DNA from: VRUE01 sp036271315
Lineage (GTDB): Bacteria > Actinomycetota > Thermoleophilia > Solirubrobacterales > 70-9
DNA length: 64,000 nt
Direction: 5' to 3'
Assembly (NCBI GenBank): GCA_036271315.1
Contig: DATBAV010000032.1
Location: 77,977 to 141,976, forward strand
Shown here: positions 41,177 through 51,011 of the stretch, one piece after another
Layout: the number at the start of each line of letters is the position of its first letter
Position numbering within the stretch: position 1 is the first letter of the stretch
Position numbers and translations under genes: made by a program
The notes under the pieces: model-generated
The model's input: only the letters and a program-made list of their open reading frames with translations
The model's database searches: none
Told to the model about the DNA's origin: nothing

Positions 41177-44100
41177 TTACTTGCGAGGAAGCTTTTTCTT
41201 GGCGCTCTTGCCCTTGCACTGGGCCACCAGTTTGGGCTGGGAGTCGGAGACCTTGCCGCTTTGAGCGTCCAGCTTGAGGGTGGCGCGATGGACGCCCTTG
41301 CAGATGTTGGTCGAGTTCTGGAAGAGGCCCTTCTTGGCGCCCTGGGCGGTGACAATGACCTTGGAGAGCGGTGCGTCGGGAATCGATTCAAAGCGCACCC
41401 GCAAACCGCCGTTGACCGAGTCCACCCGGCCCACCGCGTTGAAGGCGATCGGCTGGCTGGCTGGGCCGTGCAGAGCGAAGACCAGGTCGGGCAGCTTGTG
41501 GGAGGAGGAACGTAGGTAGGCCGGGCCTTCCAGTGGATAGTCAACGAGGGGGCTGCGGGCCACTACGTGCCCGTAAACCGAACCCGCCGGACACTGGCCT
41601 GCGGCAAATTGAACGCGGGTACAGATCGTGCGGAAGTGGGCTTGGTCGATGAACTCCGATTTGGGGAAGGTGAAGGAGATCGCCGCGGTGTTGGCTTCCC
41701 CCGGCTTTGCGGTGAAGACGGCCCGGAGGCTGGGGTGCCCGCCGCGGTGGATCGGACCCTTGAGGCGGACGGAGAGCTTGGGTTTGTAGGGGAGGGATTT
41801 GCAGCCCCCGACCTGGAAGCGCTGAAAGAGCGGCGCCATCTGGCCGAGGGTCGAGGTGGCAGTACCACCGAAGGACTTTTCATCGCAAGAGGTCGGGTTG
41901 ATGGTGAAGCTGGGACGATCGGCACGCACCACCGCCGATCTCAGGTCGAGCGGCACGCCGTGCAGGATCGTCGGCAAAGGATCGGTCACGATCCGCCCCT
42001 GGCTGGTTTCGGGATCGAGGTAGAGCGCTGCTCTGACGACCACCGTGCCGAGATCGAAGGGACCAGCGATCGCGGGAGTGACGATCACCGTGCTCAGAGG
42101 GGCCCCTTTGTAGGGGCCTGCGAGGTAGACCTTGCCAGTCGTGCGGTAGGGAGTCGGCCCGGCGCCGGCGGCGGCGTCGAGCACACCGATCTGCGAAGAG
42201 GCCGGGCAGCTGGGGTCGGCTTGCTCGAGCGCTCCCTTTTCAGGTTCTTCGCGCGAGCGGGCTTTGGCGATGCCTGCTTCTGAGCACTCCCCCACCCCGG
42301 CTAGCTTGGCGAGCAGCCCCGTCGGCAGGGTGGCTTCGATCTTCGCCAGGCGCTGAGTACCGTCTTCGCGGGAGAGCTTGAAAAGGAGTGGGCTGTATTT
42401 GCCCGCGGACGGGAGTTCGGTCCCGGCTGTCAACTTCGGGGCGTTTGGCAATTGAGCCTCGGAGGTCGGACAGGGACCGCCGCCGGGCGCCGCGCTGGTC
42501 TGGAAGGAAGCTTCGCGGAAGGCATTTTTGCCTTGGGGCGTGCTCCATGGGACCATTTCGGATTCAGCGGTGTAAGTGCCACAGGTCGGTGGCGTGATGA
42601 GGGCCCCCCGAGAGCCACCAAAGATGTGGACTTTGACGTCTTCAAGCGGCAGCTCGGGGTTTTCCTTGAAGTAAGTGGTGATCTGGCCCGTCTGAGGATC
42701 CAGTTCTCCTTCGCCAGCGAGCTTGGCGACGATCCCAGTCTTTTCGTCTTCGATCACCAAATAGATGGCAACCAGGGAGCCAAAGGGGTTTTTGAGGGGA
42801 TCCGCCAGGTAGACCGAGCCGTGCAGAGTTTCGAGCTTTGGTTTCCCGGTTTCGGGGTCGATCAGCACTTCGTGAGCTTCGTTCCTCGCGACCAACAGCG
42901 GCGAGGTAGCTTCGAAGGTGCCGAGCTTGGCCGCGTCGGGGCAACTCTGAGGGGTCTTGAAGAAGTGTGGGGAGCCTTCTTCTTGGCCCTTGAAGCCGAT
43001 TTGGCTCTCCGAGCAAGCGGCGAGGCCGGAGGCCTGGGAGGGGTTCACCGTGAGCCCGGCGGGCAGCCTCAGCGAGAGGTCGCGCAGCGGCGCGCTCGCA
43101 CGGGTCGCCGAGCCCTGGGTCTGTTTGAGCTCGACGTCAAGGCCCGTGGGAGAGTCTGTGAGATTAGTGGTGGGTCTGGCTTCGATCGTCGGGTCGAATT
43201 CAAGTTCCCCGCAACCCTGCGTCGAGACTGGGCTGCCAGCCAGGTCGGCACTCTCATAGGAGGTTTCGTATTGGTCGAAGGGCGGGCTCGGTTCCTCCCA
43301 GGTATCGGCAAATCCCTTAAAGAGCATCGGTTTACCCGGGCAATCGCTAGGCAGGGTCAGAAGTGGCACTTCGGAGCGCGGGTTGAGCTGACATTCGCCA
43401 CCCGGGCAATTTTCGCCGCGGGCGCTGTCGTGAGCCTGGGCCGAGGGCGTGCCAAAGAGCTGGGCGAAGGCGCTGAAGATCGGCTGCTGGCCGAAGGCGA
43501 TCACGTCGCGGGTGGAGGCCTCGATGCCGTAATCCCCATCTGAGCGCACATTGGCGAGGATGTGGACGAAGACCCCGAATCCACCCACGTTGAAGGCAAG
43601 CTCGGCTGGTGAGCCAGGCGGGGGAACCATGTTGTAAAGAGGGGAGCTGTAGACATCGGGGTGACCGGCTTCCCCAATGATGCTTACGACAGTGATCAGG
43701 CCGACCTGCGAGGCGTCGGGGCAGGCTTCGGGATCGAGCGTCAGCTGCGCCTCGGTGCAGAGCACCGGGGTAGCCGCAGGGGAACCGACCAGGCCGCGCG
43801 GCAACTCAAACGAGAAGTCGCGCGGGTGCCCGTCATTGGTCAGCCCGTCGCCGGGATTCTTGGTCGGGAAGCCAAAGGAGACCTCCTGTTGATATGGGTG
43901 AGAGCCGGCCAAGAAGACGGGCGCGCCATCTTCGCCAGTGATCGGCGCGGAGAAACCCGGTAGGAAACCGAAGGGGACCGGTTCGCCCTGAACTGGGGTA
44001 GGCACCGTGGCTTTGGCTTCGCTGGCCCCGCCGCCCGTAACAGTCGCTTTTCCTTCCAGTATCGCTTCGGTTTCGCCGAGCGGAATTTCGGCCTGCACGT

Positions 44101-44461
44101 GCACCAAGATCAACCGCCCTGGTTTGAGCGCTTCGCTCGTTTCGCAGGTAAGCAACGGCGTCGCGGGCGTGCAGGTCGGTTTGGTCGTAGCGCCGGGTTG
44201 CTTCACTTCCGCCCCGTAGTTGGCGATTTTCCAGGCTTTGGGCAATTCGACTTCCAGCTTGCTCGTTCCACTCGTCGCTTTCGCGCCAACATTGGTGGCG
44301 ATCAAGACGTATTCGGGCGTCGTGCCGGGAGCGAAGTTGGTCGGCTGGGCGGTCATTGAGAGCGCCCAAGCAGGCGCTGCGTCAGCGCTCGCCGCCGCCG
44401 GCGCCAGAGCGCCCAGAGCCACTAGGGCCATCGTCGCGAAAGCCACCTTGGCGCGCTTCAT
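41177..44461 (-). CDS. Large exported repeat protein (1094 aa)
   Basis: Signal peptide (residues 1-25) and an N-terminal DUF11/CARDB-like Ig domain (ALSMTAQPTNFAPGTTPEYV). A module recurs four times: a Cys near residues 235, 483, 726 and ~995, then CPxxSxxG some 12-26 residues later, then an x-G-x-VYL/AYL strand (for example DPSCPASSQIGVLDA, later TGKVYLAGP). The C-terminus is Lys-rich (KCKGKSAKKKLPRK-like tail). It overlaps the 1175-aa gene by 4 bp, so the two giants are made together. Likely a surface or matrix protein; no catalytic motif seen. Confidence 0.75.
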   Translation of the reverse strand: MKRAKVAFATMALVALGALAPAAASADAAPAWALSMTAQPTNFAPGTTPEYVLIATNVGAKATSGTSKLEVELPKAWKIANYGAEVKQPGATTKPTCTPATPLLTCETSEALKPGRLILVHVQAEIPLGETEAILEGKATVTGGGASEAKATVPTPVQGEPVPFGFLPGFSAPITGEDGAPVFLAGSHPYQQEVSFGFPTKNPGDGLTNDGHPRDFSFELPRGLVGSPAATPVLCTEAQLTLDPEACPDASQVGLITVVSIIGEAGHPDVYSSPLYNMVPPPGSPAELAFNVGGFGVFVHILANVRSDGDYGIEASTRDVIAFGQQPIFSAFAQLFGTPSAQAHDSARGENCPGGECQLNPRSEVPLLTLPSDCPGKPMLFKGFADTWEEPSPPFDQYETSYESADLAGSPVSTQGCGELEFDPTIEARPTTNLTDSPTGLDVELKQTQGSATRASAPLRDLSLRLPAGLTVNPSQASGLAACSESQIGFKGQEEGSPHFFKTPQSCPDAAKLGTFEATSPLLVARNEAHEVLIDPETGKPKLETLHGSVYLADPLKNPFGSLVAIYLVIEDEKTGIVAKLAGEGELDPQTGQITTYFKENPELPLEDVKVHIFGGSRGALITPPTCGTYTAESEMVPWSTPQGKNAFREASFQTSAAPGGGPCPTSEAQLPNAPKLTAGTELPSAGKYSPLLFKLSREDGTQRLAKIEATLPTGLLAKLAGVGECSEAGIAKARSREEPEKGALEQADPSCPASSQIGVLDAAAGAGPTPYRTTGKVYLAGPYKGAPLSTVIVTPAIAGPFDLGTVVVRAALYLDPETSQGRIVTDPLPTILHGVPLDLRSAVVRADRPSFTINPTSCDEKSFGGTATSTLGQMAPLFQRFQVGGCKSLPYKPKLSVRLKGPIHRGGHPSLRAVFTAKPGEANTAAISFTFPKSEFIDQAHFRTICTRVQFAAGQCPAGSVYGHVVARSPLVDYPLEGPAYLRSSSHKLPDLVFALHGPASQPIAFNAVGRVDSVNGGLRVRFESIPDAPLSKVIVTAQGAKKGLFQNSTNICKGVHRATLKLDAQSGKVSDSQPKLVAQCKGKSAKKKLPRK

Positions 44462-47400
44462 CGTCCCGCCCCCCGCTTGGCCTTGGCTTTGCTTTTCTTG
44501 TGTTTCTTGGCTTTTTGTTTGTGTTTCTTGGCTTGCTTCTTGTGCTTTGGCGCCGGGTTGGCGGGGCCGACGAAGGTACTGGTGCCGGGGGTGGTTTCAG
44601 TCGGCGCGGGCGAGTAGGGACCCTTACACGCTTCGGTGCTGCCGCAGGGCTGTTGGGGCACCTGGTTCTGGGCGGCGATACCGCCTTCTACCTTGGCGTC
44701 GTAGACATCCTGCAGTTCGTCTTTGTCCTGACCGACGAGGCCCTGGCGGGTGAAGAAGAACGCGTCTTTACCGCTTTCGGAGGCATCGGAGAAGTAGGAG
44801 GGGTAGGGGCTTTTGCCGCTGGAGATCAAATAGACGCAGCCTTCGTTCAGGGGGCTGTAGCCGGGAGCGCCCGAGGTGCAGGAGCCTGTGCCAGGCGCCT
44901 CCCACTCATAGACGTCCTGGCAGGCCGGGATCAGGAAGACCCCCACGCCCGGGCAGCCCCCCTGCCCGTTGGTGTCGCTGGGGAGCAGTGCTTCGGCTGT
45001 CTCGAAGAAAGCGCGATCGCCGTCGGCGGAGAAATTGCGCGATTCGAGCATCGCCACCGAGAAACGCAGCGGCAGAAGCGCTGGTCCCGGGAAGTCGATC
45101 GTGCCCACCGTGGGCCCTTTGCCGGGCGCTTCACCTGTTGGCGGGCAGCTCACGCAGCGCAGGGCGGAGTCGCCGATGCGGAAGCGATAGAGCTCGGGCG
45201 CTCCTTCGTTTTCGTAAGAGGTCAGCTTTTCCTCGGAGCGAAACAGCAGAGTTTTGCCATCATGGGAAACGAAGGCACTCTTCGGCACGAAATGCGAGAA
45301 CACTTCGAATGGCGTGCCCACCCAGTCGATCGCATCGGGGCCCCGCACCCGCCCCACTGCCGAGATAGTCCCTTCTTGCCAGAGGTAGACCTCGCAGCTG
45401 CCGCTGATCTGGCCGGTCGAGCCGTGTGGGCTTGGTGTGTGGCAATTGCCTTCTTTGGCCGGGCCAGCTGCGTCGAGATCCGCGTTGGCGGCAAAGTAGA
45501 CGCGTGAGCCGTCTGCCGAGGCGCCCAGCACGCCCTGCACTTCGGCGCCGTCGCCCGCCGCGACGTAGGTCAAGTCTTCCAGCGCTTCTCCGGCCGCCTT
45601 GAAGCGGTAGAGATCGTTCCCGGGATTGATCGGCGCTTCTCCGTTGATCGACCAGTAGAGGTGTTTCGCGGAGTCGACGGCGACGCCGTTTGGCGTGCCC
45701 GCCAGTTTGACGAATTCGGGATCGCAGCTGGGAACGACGGGGCAGTTCTGCAGGTCGATTTCGGCCAGCGGTATACGCCCGATCGTATTCTTTTCCTGCA
45801 TCGCCCAATAGAGATTTGTTCCGTCCGTTGTCACGCCTCGGATTCTTCCGAGATCAACGAAGATTTCCGATAGTTCTTCGCCTTCCAAAGTTGCCTGTCC
45901 GATATAGCTGGTGATCAGCGAACCGTGCAGTTCTAGCCCGAAGTAGAGGTGACTCGAGCTCAACGCAAGTCCCTGCAAGACTCCAGTCGGTGGAATCTTC
46001 GGCGGCGAGATAAATTCGGGTTCGACTTTGAGCACTTCGCCAATGGGGCTCAGTTCTGCCCGCGCAATTGAACCGTTGTGTTTGCTCCCCACGTTCGCCC
46101 AATAGAGGTGACTGGCGTTGACCGCGATCCCCTGCGGATTACTCACCGCAACCGTTCGTTCACCCGGGTTCGGTTCGGCTTCGCCGCAGATGAATTCGGG
46201 TTCAACGTTGAGCAATTCGCCGCTGGGGCCTAGTTCTGCCCGCCCGATCGTGCCGCCGCCATCAATCGGTACACCTTCTCCGTCCCGCAGGCCAGAATTG
46301 GTCCAGTAGATGTATTTGCCCGTTTCATCGACCGTGACATAGCGGGGGCTGCTGGGGATTTCGACCGATTTGACTACTTCCGGTTCTACTTCAAGTTCGC
46401 ATTCGCCTGTACCGATGGGGATGAATGCAGGATCTTCCCCGCTGCCATCGAGGTTATAGCGCCCGATCGCACCCGTTGTTGGGTCCGCCCAGTAGAGATG
46501 AGAGCCCTGCACAGCGACGCCAATTGCGTGATGTTTGACTAGCGCTTCGTTTTCAATCGTCTTTTTGGTTTCGCTCGAGCCGACGCCGATCGCCGCTTCG
46601 GGCTGCTCGGGGCCGGTGTTCGATTGCGCGGTCAGCTTCTCGGGCGAAGTGAAGAAGGCCGTCGAGCCGTCGGTGCTGGCCACTTGAAAGGCTGCCGGCT
46701 GGGGGCCGGCAGGATCAGGGGTGCCGCGCTTCGAGGCCGAGACGTGGATCGTGCAGGCCTTGGCCGGATCTTTGCATTTTTCACCTTCCATCGGGCTCTG
46801 CGGCTGGGTCGGGTTGATTCGCTGGTAGAGCTGGCCGGTGCCGACTTCAGTGAAATAGACATCGCCATTATCGCTGATCGCGTGGGGGCCCTGCAGGTAG
46901 TAGCCGATAGCGGAGCCGCCGGTTCTCAGTGTGTTGGCACTGATCCCCCGCGACCAAGCGTAGGGGCCGGCAAGACTTCCCTTGGCCGGGGCTTTGCCCG
47001 TGTTCAGCACTCCCGCCAGGCTCACTTCGCCCGTGGCGCGACTCCAGGCATACAGGTTGGGGCGGCCTGGCACCGCCGCGGTGATCAACGTACCGCCGGT
47101 TTCTTTGGTGGGAAGCTGCGCCTGGGATTCGAAGAGGACGATCGAATCATCAGCACTGGCACCGACATAGGAGTATTCAGCTTTCGGCGTATAGGCGGAG
47201 ACGGTCGTCACCGGCCCGCCCGAGGTCGACTGCTCGATCAATGCTTTGGTGCGCGGGTTGCCAAGCTTCTGTACCTCTGCGTAGGTCTTGGAGAAGTCCG
47301 GCGTCCAACCCTGCACCTGGGCACGCTCGCCGAAGCTCGGTGGGGGCAACAGCCCCTGCGTTGACCAACCTGCTTCCCCTTCTCCGCGCAGCGCCAAATA

Positions 47401-47985
47401 AGAGGGAAAGGCCTGGGCCCCTTTACCCCCCGGAATGCCAAAGGTGCTGCCAAAGGTGATGCCATCTCCGTCGGCCGCAGCCTTCGTCAAACCGAGCGCA
47501 CCAAGCGCATCTCCGCCGTCCTTATTGACGGGCGACGCTTGCTCATAGACGCGTTCGTCCGGCAAGCCTTCCGCGGGCGTGCCCTGGGTGAAGAAGGCGC
47601 GATCCGTGCTCTGCACTTTGACTTCCCCGCCTTCGCTTTCTGCTTCCAGGAGGAAGTGATAGACGGTACCCGGCGTCAAGTTGACCAACAGAGCTTCCGC
47701 CGCCACCGGTTTCGTGCCCGAGCCCGTAGCTTTTTTTGCCGTCGATTTGCAAGGACTCGGTTTGACCGAACAGTCCGCCGTTCCCCAGAGGAATCGCCAA
47801 TTTGTTTCCGACCCTTCCGGGCTAACCGTGCCCTTCAGAATGGCCGAGGTGCCGTTCACCGACGTCGCCGCCGGTCCAGTCAGTTTCGGGGCCGCGTTCG
47901 CCACTCCGCCGCAGAACGCCACCGTACAGAGCGTCACCAAGACCCCCAGCCCGATCCGGCCTACTCGTCCCCGTGTGCCCTTCAT
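44458..47985 (-). CDS. Large exported beta-propeller protein with Lys-rich tail (1175 aa)
   Basis: From ATG 47985 there is a basic signal peptide ending VANA, then a fibronectin-III-like domain (LTGPAATSVNGTSAILKGTV to VYHFLLEAES). Two PD40/WD-like propeller regions (blades such as GASADGSRVYFAANADLDAA and SADGDRAFFETAEALLPSDT) surround a YWTD/LDLR-type segment (residues ~500-790: GSHLYWADPTTGAIGRYNLD; KYIYWTNSGL; SHLYWANVG; TNLYWAM; KHLYWSINGEAP). The last ~35 residues are Lys/His/Ala repeats, a likely wall- or polymer-binding tail. The YWTD segment has visibly lower GC than the rest. Start alternatives at 48006 add seven residues. Confidence 0.78.
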   Translation of the reverse strand: MKGTRGRVGRIGLGVLVTLCTVAFCGGVANAAPKLTGPAATSVNGTSAILKGTVSPEGSETNWRFLWGTADCSVKPSPCKSTAKKATGSGTKPVAAEALLVNLTPGTVYHFLLEAESEGGEVKVQSTDRAFFTQGTPAEGLPDERVYEQASPVNKDGGDALGALGLTKAAADGDGITFGSTFGIPGGKGAQAFPSYLALRGEGEAGWSTQGLLPPPSFGERAQVQGWTPDFSKTYAEVQKLGNPRTKALIEQSTSGGPVTTVSAYTPKAEYSYVGASADDSIVLFESQAQLPTKETGGTLITAAVPGRPNLYAWSRATGEVSLAGVLNTGKAPAKGSLAGPYAWSRGISANTLRTGGSAIGYYLQGPHAISDNGDVYFTEVGTGQLYQRINPTQPQSPMEGEKCKDPAKACTIHVSASKRGTPDPAGPQPAAFQVASTDGSTAFFTSPEKLTAQSNTGPEQPEAAIGVGSSETKKTIENEALVKHHAIGVAVQGSHLYWADPTTGAIGRYNLDGSGEDPAFIPIGTGECELEVEPEVVKSVEIPSSPRYVTVDETGKYIYWTNSGLRDGEGVPIDGGGTIGRAELGPSGELLNVEPEFICGEAEPNPGERTVAVSNPQGIAVNASHLYWANVGSKHNGSIARAELSPIGEVLKVEPEFISPPKIPPTGVLQGLALSSSHLYFGLELHGSLITSYIGQATLEGEELSEIFVDLGRIRGVTTDGTNLYWAMQEKNTIGRIPLAEIDLQNCPVVPSCDPEFVKLAGTPNGVAVDSAKHLYWSINGEAPINPGNDLYRFKAAGEALEDLTYVAAGDGAEVQGVLGASADGSRVYFAANADLDAAGPAKEGNCHTPSPHGSTGQISGSCEVYLWQEGTISAVGRVRGPDAIDWVGTPFEVFSHFVPKSAFVSHDGKTLLFRSEEKLTSYENEGAPELYRFRIGDSALRCVSCPPTGEAPGKGPTVGTIDFPGPALLPLRFSVAMLESRNFSADGDRAFFETAEALLPSDTNGQGGCPGVGVFLIPACQDVYEWEAPGTGSCTSGAPGYSPLNEGCVYLISSGKSPYPSYFSDASESGKDAFFFTRQGLVGQDKDELQDVYDAKVEGGIAAQNQVPQQPCGSTEACKGPYSPAPTETTPGTSTFVGPANPAPKHKKQAKKHKQKAKKHKKSKAKAKRGAGR

Positions 47986-48051
47986 TCCTCCCGGTCCCCT
48001 TTGCAAACCATCTCCTGCCTTTCCGCTGCCTTCCCTGGCTTTTGGATCGTT

Positions 48052-48082
48052 GGACCCCGGACCGCGAAGCGGTCCGGGGTCC
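48052..48082 (-). terminator. Terminator hairpin after tandem copy 1
   Basis: GGACCCCGGACCGC-GAA-GCGGTCCGGGGTCC: perfect 14-bp arms between the first tandem gene's stop and the 1175-aa gene's start. Confidence 0.75.
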
Positions 48083-48149
48083 TTGCCTATCGACCTGTAG
48101 GGGTCGACTGTACCTTTGGACTTTTACTCATGCTTACTTACAGGTCAAC

Positions 48150-48884
48150 TCAAATCGCTAAGGCGGCCCACTTGTAGTTGATGTGTGCGCCTCTGAGTGT
48201 GACGTTGGCACTGCCATCCAGCGTTGCCGATTTCGTACCGACTTTCATCAATTTTAAGCCGGGGAATTCTGTGACTAAGTGCGTCACCTTGAGCGTTTTG
48301 GCCGATGTATTGCCTTCGCAATCCCACAGGACCAGCTCGCCTTTGACGATGATTTCTTCACCAGCACCGCAGCCGGGCATGTGAATAACGGCCAGCGTTT
48401 CTCCGGTGTCGGGTTTAAGTAAAATGGTGGAGTCTTTTTCTTTGTTTGTTAATTCGTGTAACTTGATTAAGCCGGTGCCTTTTTCAGTTAACACCGTGCC
48501 TTTGCCTGAAACCGGATCGACCGGTTCGCACGCTGCGGATACTTTGCCTTCGATCAGGCCCACGCATTTGGAGAACTTGATCCGGCCTAATAAGACGGTG
48601 CCTTCTCCGGCCAGCTGTCCACCTTCGTCGAATTCCGCCAATTTACATAAGACGGAGATGGGTTTTTCGGCAATTAACAGCGTGCCGGTTTCCCCCTCCA
48701 GCGCGAACACTGGTTCAGCCTCTAACGCGCTGCTGAAGTTCCCTTTCAGCGTTCCAGCGGCATTTTCGTAGCTGAACGCCGCGCCGACTTCAGCCTGCGC
48801 AACGCTGGCGCCCGCGATGGCCATGACGCCGGCCACCAACGCGCATAGCCCTAGCGCCTTGAGTCCTAGTCTCGATCTGCTCAT
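48150..48884 (-). CDS. Tandem exported protein family, copy 1 (244 aa)
   Basis: The start ATG 48884 (MSRSRLGLKALGLCALVAGV) is preceded by GAGAGGAAATACAGGA. The signal peptide ends VAQA. The mature part is beta-rich with five Cys (VLCKL, SKCVG, AACEP, PGCGAG, WDCEG) and ends INYKWAALAI. All four copies are exactly 244 aa in this reading. The domain is unknown to me. This copy lies nearest the two giant surface proteins and keeps all five Cys. Confidence 0.78.
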   Translation of the reverse strand: MSRSRLGLKALGLCALVAGVMAIAGASVAQAEVGAAFSYENAAGTLKGNFSSALEAEPVFALEGETGTLLIAEKPISVLCKLAEFDEGGQLAGEGTVLLGRIKFSKCVGLIEGKVSAACEPVDPVSGKGTVLTEKGTGLIKLHELTNKEKDSTILLKPDTGETLAVIHMPGCGAGEEIIVKGELVLWDCEGNTSAKTLKVTHLVTEFPGLKLMKVGTKSATLDGSANVTLRGAHINYKWAALAI

Positions 48885-48983
48885 TCCTGTATTTCCTCTC
48901 ATGGATTGTGTTACGGCTTCGATACCTCGGGCAAGGAACATTGCCGCGACCGATGCGTGAACGCCCCTGCCCTTGCGACCAAC

Positions 48984-49010
48984 GATCTCACCCGCTCCGC
49001 TTGAGTCAAG
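48984..49010 (-). promoter_or_regulatory. Conserved upstream box, copy 1
   Basis: Minus strand CTTGACTCAAGCGGAGCGGG then TGAGATC, about 100 bp before copy 1. TTGACT could serve as a -35; the same 27-bp box precedes all four copies. Confidence 0.5.
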
Positions 49011-49113
49011 CGACTCGAGGATGGCGTTTTCTATTCGGAGGCCCTCCGCGATGCCAGGGGCGATTCGAAGCAGGCTGGGCGGGTCGAGCTGGAAAACCGC
49101 AACCAGCGCTTTC

Positions 49114-49144
49114 GGCGAGCGCCGGGAACATCGCGGCGCTCGCC
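49114..49144 (-). terminator. Hairpin after tandem copy 2
   Basis: GGCGAGCGCCG (49114-49124) and CGGCGCTCGCC (49134-49144), perfect 11-bp arms, about 75 bp past the copy 2 stop. No strong U-tract, so it may be a weak terminator or an RNA processing/stability structure. Confidence 0.65.
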
Positions 49145-49215
49145 TGCTTCGCGACGACCATCTGCCTTTGCTCGTCGTCTTTTGCTACTCGACTCGTCCT
49201 GCTTCCAGGTCAAAC

Positions 49216-49950
49216 TCAAATCGCTAAGGCGGCCCACTTGTAGTTCAGGTGTGCGCCCTTGAGTGAGACGTTGGCGCTGCCGTCCAGCGTCGCTGATTTC
49301 GTACCGACTTTCATCAATTTTAAGCCGGGGAATTCTGCGAGTAAGTGCGTCACCTTGAGCGTTTTCGCCGATGTGCTGCCTTCGCAGTCCCACAGGACCA
49401 GCTCGCCTTTGATGCTGATTTCTTCGCCAGCGCCGCAACCGGGCATGTGAAGCGAAGCTAGCGTTTCTCCGGTGTCGGCTTTGAGTAATATGGTGGAATC
49501 CTTTTCTTTGTTGGCTAATTCGTGTAACTTGATTAAGCCGGTGAATTTTTCGGTTAATATCGTGCCTTTGCCAGAAACGGGATCGACCGGTTCGCACGCT
49601 GCAGATACTTTGCCTTCGATCAGGCCAACGCATTTAGAGAACTTAAGCCGACCTAATAAGATCGAACCTTCTCCGGCCAGCTGTCCACCTTCGTCGAATT
49701 CGACCAATTTACATAAGATGGAGAGAGGTTTTTCGGCGATTAATAGCGTGCCGGTTTCCCCCTCCAGCGCGAACACCGGTTCAGCCTCTAACGTGCTGCT
49801 GAAATTCCCTTTCAGCGTTCCGCTCGCATTTTCGTAGCTCCACGCTGCGCCCACTTCTGCCTGCGCAACGCTGGCGCCTGCGATGGCCATGACGCCGACC
49901 ACCAACGCGCACAGCCCCAGCACTTTAAGTCCCAGTCTTGATCTGCTCAT
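49216..49950 (-). CDS. Tandem exported protein family, copy 2 (244 aa)
   Basis: Same layout as copy 1: ATG 49950 (MSRSRLGLKVLGLCALVVGV), signal peptide, five Cys (VLCKL-type, SKCVG, AACEP, PGCGAG, WDCEG). Differences are scattered: SYENASGTLKGNFSSTLEAE, HMPGCGAGEEISIKGELVLW. The pattern of mostly synonymous-looking change suggests the protein is maintained. No assigned function. Confidence 0.78.
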   Translation of the reverse strand: MSRSRLGLKVLGLCALVVGVMAIAGASVAQAEVGAAWSYENASGTLKGNFSSTLEAEPVFALEGETGTLLIAEKPLSILCKLVEFDEGGQLAGEGSILLGRLKFSKCVGLIEGKVSAACEPVDPVSGKGTILTEKFTGLIKLHELANKEKDSTILLKADTGETLASLHMPGCGAGEEISIKGELVLWDCEGSTSAKTLKVTHLLAEFPGLKLMKVGTKSATLDGSANVSLKGAHLNYKWAALAI

Positions 49951-50046
49951 TTCTGTGCTTCCTCTCATGGATTGTGTTACGGCTTAGATGCTTCGAGCAA
50001 GGGAACACCGCGACGATGCTGGAAGATCTCTGCCCTCGCAATCGAA

Positions 50047-50073
50047 GATCTCACCCGCTCTGCTTGAGTCAAG
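50047..50073 (-). promoter_or_regulatory. Conserved upstream box, copy 2
   Basis: Minus strand CTTGACTCAAGCAGAGCGGG then TGAGATC, about 100 bp before copy 2. Confidence 0.5.
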
Positions 50074-50174
50074 CGGCTCGAGGATCGCGTTTTCTATTCG
50101 AAGGCCTCCACGATGCCAGCGGCGATTCGAAGGAGGTTTGGCAGGTTAAGTTAGAAATTACGGCGAGCATTTCC

Positions 50175-50205
50175 GGCGAGCACCGGGAACATCCCGGCGC
50201 TCGCC
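50175..50205 (-). terminator. Hairpin after tandem copy 3
   Basis: GGCGAGCACCGGG (50175-50187) and CCCGGCGCTCGCC (50193-50205). The single difference from the other units leaves a G-U pair in minus-strand RNA, which supports a conserved RNA structure. Confidence 0.65.
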
Positions 50206-50276
50206 TCCCTCACGATGACGATCGGCCTTTTGCTCGTCGTCTTTTGCTACTCGACTCGCCCTACTTCCAGGTCGCC

Positions 50277-51011
50277 TCAAATCGCTAAGGCAGCCCACTT
50301 GTAGTTGAGGTGCCCGCCCTTGAGCGTGACGTTGGCACTACCGTCCAGCGTTGCCGATTTCGTGCCGACTTTCATCAGTTTTAAGCCGGGGAATTCTGTG
50401 AGTAAGTGCGTCACCTTGAGGGTTTTGGCCGACGTGTTGCCTTCGCAATCCCACAGGACCAGCTCTCCCTTGACGATGATTTCTTCGCCGGCGCCGCAGC
50501 CGGCCATGTGAATAGCGACCAGCGTTTCTCCAGTGTCGGGTTTAATTAAAATGGTAGAGTCTTTTTCTTTATTTGCTAATTCGTGTAACTTGATTAAGCC
50601 GGTGAATTTTTCGGTTAATATCGTGCCTTTACCCGAAACCGGATCGGACGGTTCGCAGGCCGCGGATACTTTGCCTTCAATCAGGCCCACGCAGCCGGAG
50701 AACTTGATTCGACCTAATAAGATGCTGCCTTCTCCGGCTAGCTGGCCTCCCTCGTCAAATTCCGCTTTCCTACATAAAACGGAGATGACTTTTTCGGCAA
50801 TTAACAGCGTGCCGGTTTCCCCCTCCAACGCGAAGGCCGGTTCAGCCTCTAACGTGCTGCTGAAGTTGCCTTTCAGCGTTCCAGCAGCATTTTCGTAACT
50901 GAACGCCGCGCCGACTTCGGCCTGCGCGAGGCTGGCGCCCGCGATGGCCATGACGCCGGCCACCAACGCGCATAGGCCTAGCGCCTTGAGTCCTAGTCTC
51001 GATCTGCTCAT
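50277..51011 (-). CDS. Tandem exported protein family, copy 3 (244 aa)
   Basis: Start ATG 51011 (MSRSRLGLKALGLCALVAGV), signal peptide, mature domain with VLCRK, SGCVG, AACEP, AGCGAG and WDCEG, ending LNYKWAALAI. Very close to copy 1 in the signal region and the C-terminal third. Family unknown; likely secreted or surface-held. Confidence 0.78.
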   Translation of the reverse strand: MSRSRLGLKALGLCALVAGVMAIAGASLAQAEVGAAFSYENAAGTLKGNFSSTLEAEPAFALEGETGTLLIAEKVISVLCRKAEFDEGGQLAGEGSILLGRIKFSGCVGLIEGKVSAACEPSDPVSGKGTILTEKFTGLIKLHELANKEKDSTILIKPDTGETLVAIHMAGCGAGEEIIVKGELVLWDCEGNTSAKTLKVTHLLTEFPGLKLMKVGTKSATLDGSANVTLKGGHLNYKWAALAI

